Source: Astrothelium macrocarpum (taxonomy: Eukaryota; Ascomycota; Dothideomycetes; Trypetheliales; Trypetheliaceae). From it: a stretch of 64,000 nucleotides of DNA. The DNA is taken from the NCBI GenBank assembly GCA_021030915.1, contig JAGEMR010000093.1:1-64000 (forward strand), given 5' to 3'. Positions 21,272 to 32,211 of this stretch are shown in pieces. The notes under the pieces are model-generated. The model saw only the letters and a list, made by a program, of their open reading frames with translations. It did not search any database and was not told the DNA's origin. Within the stretch, counting starts at the first letter, position 1. Each line of letters begins with the position of its first letter. Both the position numbers and the translations under genes were made by a program.

Positions 21272-23647
21272 TTAGCCCAGATTGAACTCAGAGGCGCCAG
21301 ACATCTGCTTCATCTTGGCTTGCATCTTTCGTGCTGCATCTTGCATATTAAATGCTGCTGGCGTGCCGGAACCTGGCTTTGCACCACTGGTGCTTTTATC
21401 GCTAGCGTCGTTGACCGTTGAAATGGCTGCACTTATCTTCTGATCGGACTTGCCTTTCGCGATGTCATATTTGCCAGGCCTCAACCCTGGCAGTCTAATG
21501 GCTCCTGGCTTGTCTCTTAGCGCAAACGCTTTTGCAAGATGACCAAGATGTAATGCCTTGATGTTGAAACAATGCCGTTCTGGTACTACATGCGTTGCAT
21601 ACGCCCTTACGTGGCTTTGAAAAGCTTTTCGGGCTTGTTCCAAGTTATTCGGTGACTGTTGTGCCCATCTCTCAGCATCAAGTTGCCATTCCGTGGCCCG
21701 ATCCTCCCATTCCCTTGATTTGGAGTTTGGATTGAGAGACGAAGCACCAAACCCTCTCTGCAACATCTCGTCTGCGTCGTGACGCACCATGCCGATCGCA
21801 CCCTCCTGCCTACTTTGTTTTATAATTTGTACATAATTCTCCTCGTTCCCAGGCATTAGAAATATAAGTGCGCGCCCACTTCGTCCAGCCCGAGCAGTTC
21901 GGCCGATGCGATGCAGATGGTCATCTTTGCTAAAAGGGGGGTCGTATTCCACCACAAGATCAACGTTGGGAAGGTCCAGGCCGCGAGAAGCCACATCAGT
22001 GCACAGAATAACGGCAGCTTGTGAAGCTTTTGAGTACCTGGTAAGTGCGTCTGTTCGCAGAAATTGAGGAAGACCGCCATGGAGTCGGAAAATTTGAATT
22101 GGGTTGTCAGGCGTAGATAACGTAGATGACTCGGCTGATGTCCGCGGATTGGAAAGTCTAGCAGACTCTTTAGATCTATCATGTCCCTCTATGTCACTTT
22201 GGAATTCAGGTGAATCCCTATGGGTGTTATGATCTCTTGCCAGAAGATTAAAGTGGAAGTCAACCGAGTCAGCACATGAAAAAAAGACAATCACCTTGTC
22301 GACGGTACCTTTGCGCGTGAAAGCTCTTTTGAGAGTAGCAACGAGCGAGACGAGACGCAACTTTGCCGGTATGATGGCATATGATTGCTTGAGTTGAGCT
22401 GGTGCGGCAAACAGATCTTCTTTGTGCTTTTCGTTTTGACCACGCACAAGCTCGTGTTCCGTACTGACTCGGATGTGAGTTGGGTTCTTCAGACTGAGAT
22501 CTCCTAGTCGCTGCACCTCCGTCTTCATGGTAGCAGAGCATAATATTGTGGCCCTTTCGCTGGGCAACCCAGCAGTTTCTACCTTTTGTATTCTTCTCGA
22601 TTGTAGATTCAGGTTCGATACGATTCTTTGGATATCTTTCTCAAACCCCAGCTCGACTAATCGGTCCCCTTCATCTAAAACTAGCCATCTCACACGGCTG
22701 ACATCGAGTACTTTTGTATTTGCCAAGTGGTCGACCAAACGTCCGGGTGTCGCCACTAAGATATTGAGTCCTTTTCGCAATCTTGCCTTCTCACTCTTTT
22801 TGCTTTCTCCACCGGCAACATTACCCGAAACAATCCAGTGGGCGCATCGCAATAGACTCTCAAGGACCACCGAAATCTGCTTGCACAACTCTCGTGTTGG
22901 AGCTAATATGAGTGCGAAGAGACCTGAATCCCGATGTATCCTTGTATCCACTTCATTCTTATGATCGGGACTCTCTCTTAATGATAGGCCCATCAAACGT
23001 TGTACGATTGGTAGACAATAGGCAAGTGTTTTACCCGAGCCAGTCTCGGCCTGTATGAAGGCATCCGTATCCTCTTTCACCAAATGAGGAATTGCTTGCT
23101 TCTGTATCGCTGTGGGTGATTTGATCTCGAGCTTATTCAATAAGTGTTGGGCTAAAATAGTTGACAGACCGAGCGATGTGAAATTCTCCAGCTCGCTTGC
23201 TAAGGGTGCATTGGAGGGCGCGAGCTGCTCTTCGTCCAAGACTCCAAAATCTTCTCCAGATACTAATTGCGGTTTTGGATTGAATGTAAACAAGGATGAG
23301 ACAAATTGATTTGACTGATGCGAAGACTTGTTTGTTTCGCCGCGCCCATTGGCTTTGCTCCCATGACCACCAGTAACAGCGTGTTGTCGAACTACATTCT
23401 CAATTCGCGGTCGCTTGGATGGTCGACCACTGAGATCCGCCGGTGCCGTGTCTTGTGAGCCGCTTCCGAACCGAGTCTGTGAAGTTCGCTCTTTGAGCTG
23501 CGGCTTGCTGCCATGCTTTTTCTGCCAGTTGGAGAAGGCCTTCTTCGCGGTCAATCGATCTTTCCAGCGACCGCCAGTAAAGCTGGGTTTCGTTGTCAGT
23601 GGCGTATCGCTAGCCGAGAAGTTGAGCAGTAGTCCGTCATCTGTCAT
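21272..23647 (-). CDS. DBP7: ATP-dependent RNA helicase Dbp7 (60S ribosome biogenesis)
   Basis: This nucleolar DEAD-box helicase is needed for early pre-60S assembly. It is a single exon of 791 residues. The ATG at 23647 gives the family-typical start MTDDGLLLNFSAS followed by the GGRWKDRLTAKKAF block. Motifs in order are Q motif (SPTAIQKQAIP), I (AETGSGKT), Ia (PTRELCK), Ib (TPGR), II (LDEGD, the DEGD variant usual in Dbp7), III (SATM), IV (VIVFFSC), V (CTDVASRGLD) and VI (HRIGRTARAG). The C-terminal region carries the Dbp7-specific RAYATH and LHLGHLAKAFALRDKPG blocks. It is divergent from PAN6, with about 270 bp between the starts, so the two may share a promoter. Confidence 0.95.
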   Translation of the reverse strand: MTDDGLLLNFSASDTPLTTKPSFTGGRWKDRLTAKKAFSNWQKKHGSKPQLKERTSQTRFGSGSQDTAPADLSGRPSKRPRIENVVRQHAVTGGHGSKANGRGETNKSSHQSNQFVSSLFTFNPKPQLVSGEDFGVLDEEQLAPSNAPLASELENFTSLGLSTILAQHLLNKLEIKSPTAIQKQAIPHLVKEDTDAFIQAETGSGKTLAYCLPIVQRLMGLSLRESPDHKNEVDTRIHRDSGLFALILAPTRELCKQISVVLESLLRCAHWIVSGNVAGGESKKSEKARLRKGLNILVATPGRLVDHLANTKVLDVSRVRWLVLDEGDRLVELGFEKDIQRIVSNLNLQSRRIQKVETAGLPSERATILCSATMKTEVQRLGDLSLKNPTHIRVSTEHELVRGQNEKHKEDLFAAPAQLKQSYAIIPAKLRLVSLVATLKRAFTRKGTVDKVIVFFSCADSVDFHFNLLARDHNTHRDSPEFQSDIEGHDRSKESARLSNPRTSAESSTLSTPDNPIQIFRLHGGLPQFLRTDALTRYSKASQAAVILCTDVASRGLDLPNVDLVVEYDPPFSKDDHLHRIGRTARAGRSGRALIFLMPGNEENYVQIIKQSRQEGAIGMVRHDADEMLQRGFGASSLNPNSKSREWEDRATEWQLDAERWAQQSPNNLEQARKAFQSHVRAYATHVVPERHCFNIKALHLGHLAKAFALRDKPGAIRLPGLRPGKYDIAKGKSDQKISAAISTVNDASDKSTSGAKPGSGTPAAFNMQDAARKMQAKMKQMSGASEFNLG

Positions 23648-23917
23648 AGCTGGGTTTGAATAGCTGGGTTTGTGGGTAATTCGTTTAGTACCTTGGTGAT
23701 CCAAGCAAGATTTTATCGGAGCCCGGTCAGTCACGGCCGAAGCTTCTCACCACTGCACAGGGCTAGATCCACTGCGCAGAGCACCTCCTTCTTGTTATTA
23801 TGGAAATTTCTAAACATCACGAGAACCTGTCTAACGAATGTGACTTTGCGGATTTGACGCACTCGTCTGGATCCTCTGGAGGTAGCAGAGAGGATCTTCT
23901 GACGGCTCTGCGCGATC

Positions 23918-25062
23918 ATGGCTAGGAACCTCATTTGTTTAACTGGAGGTATTCTACCTTCATTGCTCGTTCCGATCCAGGCTGACTTGCTCTAGGCAGA
24001 TCAGTAAGATCTCTGGCGTGGAAGACCCAGTTGAGAGCTCAGCGACCATATTCTTCATCGATCCGCGTGTTCCGTCAGATTCCCGAGCTTCGTGACTTTC
24101 GCCGGAAGCTTCTCTTATCCAACCGTGCAGTTGGGTTCGTGCCTACGTTAGGAGCTTTACATGAAGGCCATCTTTCTCTGATTCGCCAGGCTGCAGCTGA
24201 AAACCAGGATGTCTTCGTTAGTATCTTTCTTAATCCAACACAGTTCGGTGTGAATGAGGATTTGGATAGCTATCCGAAGACTTGGGAGACAGACATGAAA
24301 CAACTGGAGATGCTCGATCGCGAGCTTGCTTCACATCCAGAATTCGGGCGTATCAGCGCTGTGTTTGCACCAACTACGAAAGTCATGTACCCTACTCTAC
24401 CCCCATCCTCCGAGGTTGAGGGGGACGGTTCTTTTGTGACAATAACGCCTCTTGCAAGACTTCTTGAAGGTTCGTCTCGACCTATTTTCTTCCGGGGTGT
24501 GGCGACGATTTGCATGAAGCTGTTCAATATTGTACAGCCAGAGAAGGTATATTTCGGACAGAAAGACATTCAACAAACTGTTGTGGTTCGCCGAATGGTT
24601 CAAGACTTTCACATAGATACAATTGTTCGGATTGGCGCGACGCAACGCGAGTCGGATGGTCTGGCCATGAGCTCTCGCAATGTCTACCTGGGGCCAAGGA
24701 GACGCAAGCTTGCCACTGTACTCTCCCTGGCGTTGAGCATTGCTGAACAGCAATACAAGTTGGGTAAAGTGAAGCGTGACGAAATTCTTTGGCCAGCAAA
24801 TGAAATAGCAACAAGCTTGAGATTACAACAAGAGGATTTACCGGCATCGAAAAGGGCGCTTTTTGATGTGGACTACATTTCTTTGACAGATCCAGACAAC
24901 TTAGGAGAGCTTGACGAAATAGATCCAACAAGAGGTGCGATTTTAAGTGGTGCCATAGTAATGCAACCACTCGAAGAACCCCAGATGGGCGAGGATCGTG
25001 GGTTGGCCGGAGGGACGAACTCTGTTCGATTGATTGACAATGTTGTGCTAGGACCAAAGTAA
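23918..25062 (+). CDS. PAN6: Pantoate--beta-alanine ligase
   Basis: This enzyme joins pantoate and beta-alanine with ATP to make pantothenate, the coenzyme A precursor. The core is unmistakable: GFVPTLGALHEGHLSLIRQA (HIGH-type site), FVSIFLNPTQFG, FGQKDIQQ and RESDGLAMSSRN (KMSKS-type). There is no ATG before the HIGH-type block in the main exon, so a first exon is needed. I propose 23918..23948, an intron 23949..23995 (GTATTC to CTCTAG, branch CTGAC) and 23996..25062, giving 365 residues with a basic, mitochondrial-like N-terminus (MARNLICLTGGRSVRSLAWK). The core call is firm; the first exon is moderate. It lies convergent to the coiled-coil gene, with 74 bp between stops. Confidence 0.92.
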
Positions 25063-25136
25063 TAGCAATGTTGAGAATTCTATCTAATTAACGACCGTTC
25101 CCATCCAATCATTTAAACTGGAGGCGTTTCTGTGCA

Positions 25137-26752
25137 TCAAAGGGATTGAGATCTGTTTCGTTTACTCTTTTTTGCCTCACCCGCTTCACCTACATTATCT
25201 GCCCAGCGTTTAAGTCCTCCAATGAAATCTGGACTTCTCTCCTCACCGATGTTCTGGTTGATGCCTCCGGGATCCGTGCTTCGAACACTCCGTATGGTCA
25301 TGCTTTGGCTGACAGGAGCTACGTCTTCTTCGGCACTTGAATATGTTTGTCTGGACTTCTTGATGTTACCGTTGACACTCCCACCGAAGGCTCCATTGGC
25401 AGAAATGCTAAATTCACCTGGATCTGAATCTCTTATCACACGCCTGCCTTCTTTCTTTGATAATTCATATATAATTTTGTCGTCTTTTCCAAATGCTGGG
25501 TCTTTGTAGTTCGTCTTACTCTCGTCTTCGTCTATGGCTGTCATGCTCCTCTCTTGACCGAATTTCAGCGCGCTGGCCTCTGGAGCTTCCGGACTTGAAG
25601 GAGGCGTAAGGCTGTTAAGAAACATCTGTCCAACGTCCAAAAACCCTTCAATTTCCTGACCAGGGTAGTGTTCGGAAATCAGACTTTCAAGTCTTCTTAA
25701 GATTGTCTTCTGCTCCCGCGTTAGGCTGTTGATAGCGTCCGCCTCCGATACCGAATGCATGAATTGAGCCGTCAATAACGTCATGATTTCCACAACGACG
25801 TTTGGATCGTGTTCATCAATGCTATCTCTCTCGGCCCTCAATTTTTCATTTTCTTTTCTCAGGTGGGAGACTTGCGTTTGCAACTGCCGTGCCAGATTTA
25901 CTCCCTCCACCAACCTTTTCTCATACTCGCGTAGAAGATATTGTCCTTCGATGAACTTCTGAAATTGCCTTTCTGGAAGCCAAAATGTGTTTCCATTCTC
26001 CTAAAGCCATTCAGTCAGCCAAGGTGCTTTGACAAAGTCTCCTCTAATGTAAGAAATCACTTGGCTCGTCATAAATACCGCCAAGTCATGATAGGTCAAG
26101 GAGAAGGATGCAAAGTTTTGATGACAATGAAATTTTTTTCCCTTTCATTTACCTGAACTCTGTCAATCGTGAACTGAGACGCTTCTACGCTCCGGCTTCG
26201 TCCTGTCGGAGCATCATTTGCTCGCTGGAAATTGATTTCTCCAAGCTGTTTGAGTTGCTTAATTTCCTCTGGTAGTCTTGTCCTACTCTGCCTCTCATTC
26301 TTGCCTGAAGTATCTTCCGAGTCCGCTAGCTCGATCAAGAGGCGCCTCTTTTGTTCTTCTAAATCCACAAGTCTTTCTCTTGCACGGTAGGCTATGCTCC
26401 TCAAATGCTTTTGGTAATAGCACGCTGTCACCGACACTTGTGCCAGACTTACTCGGTGCTCCAATCGCTGCACTTGTTCGATGAAATAGAGCACTCGTGC
26501 CAATTCCCGTTTGCGAAAGTGATTCGATTCGAACGAGGAAAGATGTCCGTTTGAAGTTCTTGGGCGAAGTGCTTTTTCAATTTCAGTATATCTCTCCAGG
26601 AGGTCAGATTCTCCCTCAATGGCGTCGCGGATTTCTTTGGGGATATCTGAATGTTCTGGAAGGCTTTCAAGCCTGTCTGATTTGGAAGCAAATGCGTTAG
26701 GGCTCGTATAACTAAGGGGGTTATGGAGACTAATACTGAGACTTGATGACAT
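25137..26752 (-). CDS. Uncharacterised coiled-coil protein
   Basis: I do not recognise a named family. Exons are 26153..26752 and 25137..26000; the 152-nt intron (GTAAAT to CTTTAG, branch CTGAC) joins TIDRVQ to ENGNTFWLPERQFQKF, giving 487 residues. The N-terminal half is helical, with charged heptad-like stretches (KRELARVLYFIEQVQRLEHR, YRARERLVDLEEQKRRLLIE). A second coiled coil, LARQLQTQVSHLRKENEKLR, follows the junction. The C-terminal half is Ser/Asp/Glu-rich and probably disordered, ending in a basic KKSKRNRSQSL. A cytoskeletal, septation or scaffold role is possible but is not shown. The WLPERQFQKFIEGQYLLREY block is the best handle for a homology search. Confidence 0.75.
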
Positions 26753-28055
26753 TTCACCTAACCGAGGCCTGTGCCGGGACACTTCTCAATGCTCAAAGGT
26801 TTATCTTCCGTATATGATGGCCGCGCTGACCGTTCGATGATTGCCGATATGTCTGAGAGAATATCCTATAATGCTAGGAACTGTTTTTTGAAACGCTACA
26901 GGGCACTTTTGGTAGGTGTTTTAGTTGAATGCTGGAGACAATGGTACAAGAGAAAAGAAATATCCAGACATTCGGTGAGAAACTACGACGAGCTCGCACA
27001 TTAGAAGAAGTCGCAATGCTTGTTATCTATCTGGGGTCTCCCAGGAAGTTCGGGAAGTCGCAATGTCAGTATTGACATCTACCAGAATAGAGAATATCAT
27101 TGAATTATCCATTGGACTGCGGCGAAACCAAAGAATCATCCCTTGATAGTCTGGAAAAGAAACTAGCGTTATGTATATGGCCGATACTTCATGGTAGAAA
27201 GCTTTTATGGACTTCTAGACGTGCTGTACCTTCAAGAATACGATATATGCATGGTATTGTACATGAAATTTAGCAGTTTCGTCGCGGATCAGAATGGGGC
27301 GAAGCCTTTTAGCCCAAGGAATGGAGCTACGAGTAAGAATATGAAGCTGAGTGCAGCACGCGGGCATTGACTGACGAGAGACATCATATGCCTGCAACAT
27401 AGACTGATTGATTAGAACAGGATGGAATATTTTAATCGAGCTTGGCTGAAGTGGTGGTCACTAGGAAACGGAATAAGACCCAGCTATATCCAGCAAGAGA
27501 TCAGGAAATGATTTGACATAGGTTGAGACTAACATCGTGGAGAAGGGACCAATGGACGAGAGCCATGCTACGGCTTCTGAAATCTACCTTAGCCATCTCG
27601 ATAGTAATTATAGAGACGTAATCCGCCAACAGGATCAGGGTCAATCGTATATTCCACGAATGAATCCGGACTGTAACCATCCTTTGCTATCGTTGTGGAT
27701 CCTCACTGGGATGGCTGGGAAATTTAAGTAAAGTCCCATATCGAGCATTTAACGTGGATACATAGATTTATTTGCGCTTTGTAATAGTATGTCTCTATCG
27801 TTGATGTGAATTTGGCTTTTCGCTTGCTAGAGGTACAGGCACTTGACGTAGAAACCAGGGAAAGCCAAAACTCGATAAAAAATCCTCTGATGCTTTTGGT
27901 GCAACATCACATATCTGAAGCGGATAGGTCGAATATTTTTATGAAATATAACATATCGAAGCGATGTGGAGGATTGGAAGATTTCTCTTGGGAGTTCGCA
28001 CCTGGCTTATCCTATCCTCCGCACTCCTCCACAATGGAAACGCTCCAAGCCCGAT
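26753..28055. other. Divergent promoter region, nothing recognised
   Basis: About 1.3 kb of fairly AT-rich sequence lies between the coiled-coil gene and the ABC ATPase gene. Several ORFs of 60-80 codons occur on both strands without family resemblance or splice support. I see no repeat. Confidence 0.45.
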
Positions 28056-30184
28056 ATGCGTCCTCCACGGGGTTTTGCATCCTGTGCAAAAAGCTTGACT
28101 TGCTCACAACCAATTCATGACAACAACACACGAAGGCTGATAGATATTTCTGGAGGAACCTTCTATCGTCACCACCCACCGCTATCGTCCTCAATAAATT
28201 TGGAAAACTCCCCCCTATTCCCAAATCTAAACTTTTATCTGCCCTCACATACACACCCAAACCAACATTGGGCAGTTCTGGGCTCTTCTCCTAGTGCGCG
28301 CACTGCCTTTCTCGAAGTCCTGCGCTCGAAACACGTCTGCATCCCTCCTGTTGCACGAACATATCCCTATCTCTCTACGCGAGAGATTCAGACCAAAGAC
28401 CCACGACTACGAAACCCTCATAAAGCTATACAGTATGTCGGCTTCGATGCGGAAAGGGGAGGTCTCGGCGGTACAAGAACGCAAGGGGCTTATTTAAGCG
28501 CTCGATATGAATCACGTAAAGAAGAGACGGATTTTTCTTTGCTAGACTATCTTATGGGCAATACCGAATTGAATCCTGTCGAGAATGCCAGCAACACGTT
28601 AGATGAAGACCTTCTAGCAAGAGTTTTGACAGACTTGAAACTTCATGGGCTTGTGGAAATGCCAGTAAGCAATCTGAGTAATGGCCAGACGAGAAGAGCG
28701 AAAATTGCCAAAATTCTCATGACCAAACCTGAATTGTTATTACTAGATGGTCCTTTTAGTATGTCATTTTGCCTGAAATCATCACTACTGTATGAAGCAA
28801 GACTGAGCAAGAGCACAAATAGTGGGACTGGATCCACCAACACGACAGTTGCTATCTTCGCTATTACATCGGCTTGCCGAAGCATGCAGTCCGCGAATAT
28901 TACTTTCTCTACGACCCCAGGACGCGATTCCGTATTGGACAACTCATATAATCTACGTTACGGAGGATTGTAAAGTTTTAATGCAAGGCCCCAAAAGCAG
29001 CGTGCTTGCCGATTTGCAGAATTCTGACACCATCCCATCGAAAGAGTTCACAACCCTTCCCAGAGCCGTGCCACAATTCCAAAGTCTCAATTCTACGCCA
29101 GAAGAATCGATAGGCCGACCCCTGATTGAAATGCAAGGTGTGCAGGTGAGATACGGTGCGCGGTGTGTGCTTGGAGATTGGCAGCAGGACATTGACGGAA
29201 AGCTTGAAGAAGGGCTGTGGTGGACAGTAAGACAAGGGGAGAGATGGGGAATCTTTGGTGCAAACGGTGATATATTTTCGTAATTTCATGTCAAAGTTCA
29301 TTTTAAGGCTGATATGCTACATAGGCTCAGGGAAAACGACTTTGTTGTCTCTTATCACATCTGACCATCCTCAAACATATTCTGTCCCCATTCGACTCTT
29401 CCAACGTTCACGGCTACCATCGCCTGGAAACCCAGGTATTTCATTGTTTGACATTCAATCCCGCACCGGTCATTCTTCGCCTGAGGTACACACGTTCTTT
29501 CCTCGCAACATTTCAATTTATCGTGCTCTGGAGTCCGCATGGGCCGATGCACCACTCAGCAAGCCCAACAGGCTTACTGATAATGGGCGAATGAGGATAG
29601 ACGCATGTCTTCGTTGGTTCCAGTCCGAATTGCGACCCACAGTACTTCCTCCAGACTTCTCACTTGCAACTGACGACGCATCGTCCGCTTCACGTCTACA
29701 GGATATATATCGCAAGGAATTAACGAAGTGTGGATCGAATCAATGGGCAATCGATAAAAGATTCGGTGATTTGTCATTTCCAGCTCAGCGTGTGGTCCTT
29801 TTTCTTCGCGCTATAATCCGAAATCCAGACATTGTTATTCTCGATGAGGCATTCAGTGGAATGGATGAAAGGACAAAGGAGAAATGCAGTCTGTTTTTGA
29901 GTCATGGTGAAAATCAGGTTTTACGCAAACCCTCAACAAACAGCGCCGAGGTCCAGGGTATTCCTAGCCTGCAATCATGCCTGGGTCTTGTGAAGGTACA
30001 CGGCCTCCAACCTAGTCAAGCTTTGCTTGTTGTAAGCCATCTCAAGGAAGAGGTGCCAGATTGCGTAAGACAGTGGATCACGCTACCAGAATCTGGAACA
30101 ATCGCGCCGCGAACTGGTAGACTCCAGCATCCGCTTAGAATAAAGCCAGAAGCATGGAGTGAGATCTGGGGCATGCAGGTATAA
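28056..30184 (+). CDS. Soluble two-domain ABC ATPase (YDR061W-like, probably mitochondrial)
   Basis: Two ABC domains occur without membrane segments, as in yeast YDR061W and bacterial ModF-like proteins. Exons are 28056..28758, 28823..29266 and 29325..30184 (introns 64 and 58 nt), giving 668 residues. The second intron splits the Walker A, restoring GANGSGKTTLL. Domain 1 has a degenerate Walker A (GSSPSARTAF), a good signature (LSNGQTRRAKIAKIL) and Walker B LLLLDGPF, with Gly where the catalytic Glu is expected. Domain 2 has an intact Walker A and Walker B with Glu (IVILDEAFSGMD) but a poor signature (LSFPAQR). The sites are therefore complementary: one composite ATP site could work. The start at 28056 gives a basic, acid-poor N-terminus that suits mitochondrial import. 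Substrate and partner are unknown. Its stop is 21 bp from the glucoamylase stop. Confidence 0.85.
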
Positions 30185-30205
30185 GATTTCAAAAATTTCA
30201 CCGTA

Positions 30206-31852
30206 TCATATGCGTGCTTCACCATCAAACATCTCCATGACAGCCTCGCGTGCTATGGCCGCGCTCACGAAAGAGCCATAACTCCAAGTAAGGTCTCTTG
30301 CTCCGGTTTGATCCCCAGTGACTCGATGGAACTGTTCGCTTAAGGTACCGTTGTCAGCATGCATTTTTACCACTTGAAGGAACGAATCGCCCGTGTTCAC
30401 CAATGCACTGATCACTACGTCTAAAAGCGGACGGGTCCCTGCAGTATATAACGCATGGTCCTGGTCTGCGAAGATTTGCGGTTCTGTCCCTGCCAATAAT
30501 GCTATCCAGAATGGATTTTTCAGTTCGACGATTGATATGTCCCGAGTCAATACGAGATGTTCGGCTATACGATAAAGGACTTCCGCAACAACATTAGTGC
30601 AAATGAACCATGGATTACCTCCTTCTGGGGTCGATTGGTACCCGTCATATTCATCTTCCGGATAACGGCCAACGGCCACACCACCTCTCAAGGAATGACC
30701 TTTGCAATGATCATGACCGCACGCATTTGACGACCGTTTCTTCGTGTTTACGGGGTAGCGAGTTTTCTGGTCCTCAATAAACTTTATCAATGTGGACAGA
30801 ACCTCTCGCGACCACGGTTCAAAAGGTGAAACACTCGTGCAGCCGTCGGTCATCTGGCATTTGTCTCTTGTGTGCATGGTAGCAAGCAGGACGCCACAAT
30901 CCAGCCCACTTCGGTCCGTATACAAAGTTTCAACCAAGTGTCCCTTATCGGGAACCCAGAATTGTGGAAGCAGCTGAGTCGATATTTGATCAGCTTGCTG
31001 CTGATACCAATCATGCGCTCCTGTATCTCCAAATGCTACAGCAAGCCTCATCCCATTACGCAGCGCTCGGTGCTGTACCATTGCCGTATATAAATGACAA
31101 CCTTGCGCTTCTTCCCAAAGATCGAATCCAGGATGCCGCCAATAATGAGATGTGTATTCGAGATCGGCCTTGATCGTACTGTTTGGTGGCATCGTGGGGC
31201 TGTAAAATTTCTCGAACCAATTTCTCCCCTCTTTAGTCAACCAACGTGAGGGATCCGTGCGGTTGATATGATGGAGGTATTGCATCAAGGCTATCGCTCG
31301 CAATGCTGGACCATCATGTTGAGGTCGTCCCCATGATTCCGTGAAGGCTTCGCCATTGACATGGAATTTGGGCTCGCCTAGACCAGAGAGATCTTCGAAA
31401 CTTCCAGAGGGATTCGATATGTGTTGAAGCTGGTATTGAAGATTCGCGTAATACTCGACGATATCAAGTATCTTTGAATGAAGGGAACTCTCCGGATAAA
31501 AACTCAAAATGTCCAGTAATGTAGAGATTGAGATGGCAGAATCACGAGTCCATTGATAATAGTAGTCAGGGTCTTTCTTTGATGGACTTGCGATTATTGT
31601 ACCATCAGGTGCGTCGGTGACCTCATGTCCGCCAGGAGCAATGTTCGCTAGAAGTTTAGAGATTGCAGCCTTCTTCTCTTCTTCTAGCCACTCATCAAAT
31701 GACGTAGAGGTGAATATAGTATGCCAGTTGTGATTACTTTGCAATATGTCTTGATCGACGTCGTTCTGGAGGTATGAGACAAATCCCTTCGCACCAAAGG
31801 TAAACCATAGAACACACGAAACTAGTATTTTAAGGGAGAGCGGAAACTCCAT
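30206..31852 (-). CDS. Glucoamylase, GH15
   Basis: This exo-enzyme releases glucose from the non-reducing ends of starch and related glucans. It is a single exon of 548 residues from the ATG at 31852, beginning with a signal peptide (MEFPLSLKILVSCVLWFTFG). GH15 blocks in order are DYYYQWTRDSAI, GRPQHDGPALRAIAL, the general-acid region FDLWEEAQGCHLYTAMVQHRA, GGNPWFICTN, and the base region SEQFHRVTGDQTGARDLTWSY. The first 80 residues are the usual helical lead-in. There is no C-terminal starch-binding CBM20 domain, so it probably acts on soluble oligosaccharides or glycogen, or is retained at the wall. An unusual His/Cys-rich insert (NACGHDHCKGHS) precedes the GRYPEDEYDG loop. Confidence 0.93.
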   Translation of the reverse strand: MEFPLSLKILVSCVLWFTFGAKGFVSYLQNDVDQDILQSNHNWHTIFTSTSFDEWLEEEKKAAISKLLANIAPGGHEVTDAPDGTIIASPSKKDPDYYYQWTRDSAISISTLLDILSFYPESSLHSKILDIVEYYANLQYQLQHISNPSGSFEDLSGLGEPKFHVNGEAFTESWGRPQHDGPALRAIALMQYLHHINRTDPSRWLTKEGRNWFEKFYSPTMPPNSTIKADLEYTSHYWRHPGFDLWEEAQGCHLYTAMVQHRALRNGMRLAVAFGDTGAHDWYQQQADQISTQLLPQFWVPDKGHLVETLYTDRSGLDCGVLLATMHTRDKCQMTDGCTSVSPFEPWSREVLSTLIKFIEDQKTRYPVNTKKRSSNACGHDHCKGHSLRGGVAVGRYPEDEYDGYQSTPEGGNPWFICTNVVAEVLYRIAEHLVLTRDISIVELKNPFWIALLAGTEPQIFADQDHALYTAGTRPLLDVVISALVNTGDSFLQVVKMHADNGTLSEQFHRVTGDQTGARDLTWSYGSFVSAAIAREAVMEMFDGEARI

Positions 31853-32211
31853 AGTACAAGGTACAAGCAATATATACAACTGATGAATGAGGCCCGTCCT
31901 TGGAGCAAAGGATATCCAATTTAGCGACCAAGCCTATGGGTGAATGAGGCGAGAAAATCGTACCTGCTTCACGGCTCTGAGAACGGTAGGTGCAGATATG
32001 AAAAAAAAAAAAAAAAAAGGTAGTTATAGGTGTAGCCTACATACTTTATCCGCTTAACTCTACTCTATGCTCTGTGCCTTACTTGGTGTTGCGTCATGTT
32101 TTCGACTTCGGGCGGCGGACTTTGTCACGCCGCATCATCGCGAAATTTTGTCGCTATCCCACTTACAACCTCGCTCCCCATTTCTCTAACCTTACCTCAC
32201 TGACGGAGAAT
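31853..32211. other. Divergent promoter of glucoamylase and NBP35
   Basis: This 359 bp lies between two divergent starts. It contains an A18 homopolymer at 32001-32018, a possible poly(dA:dT) nucleosome-depleting element. No other feature was recognised. Confidence 0.5.
32001..32018. repeat. A18 homopolymer in divergent promoter
   Basis: Eighteen consecutive A lie about 150 bp from the glucoamylase ATG and 195 bp from the NBP35 ATG. Poly(dA:dT) tracts in fungal promoters commonly exclude nucleosomes; that role here is inferred. Confidence 0.9.
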
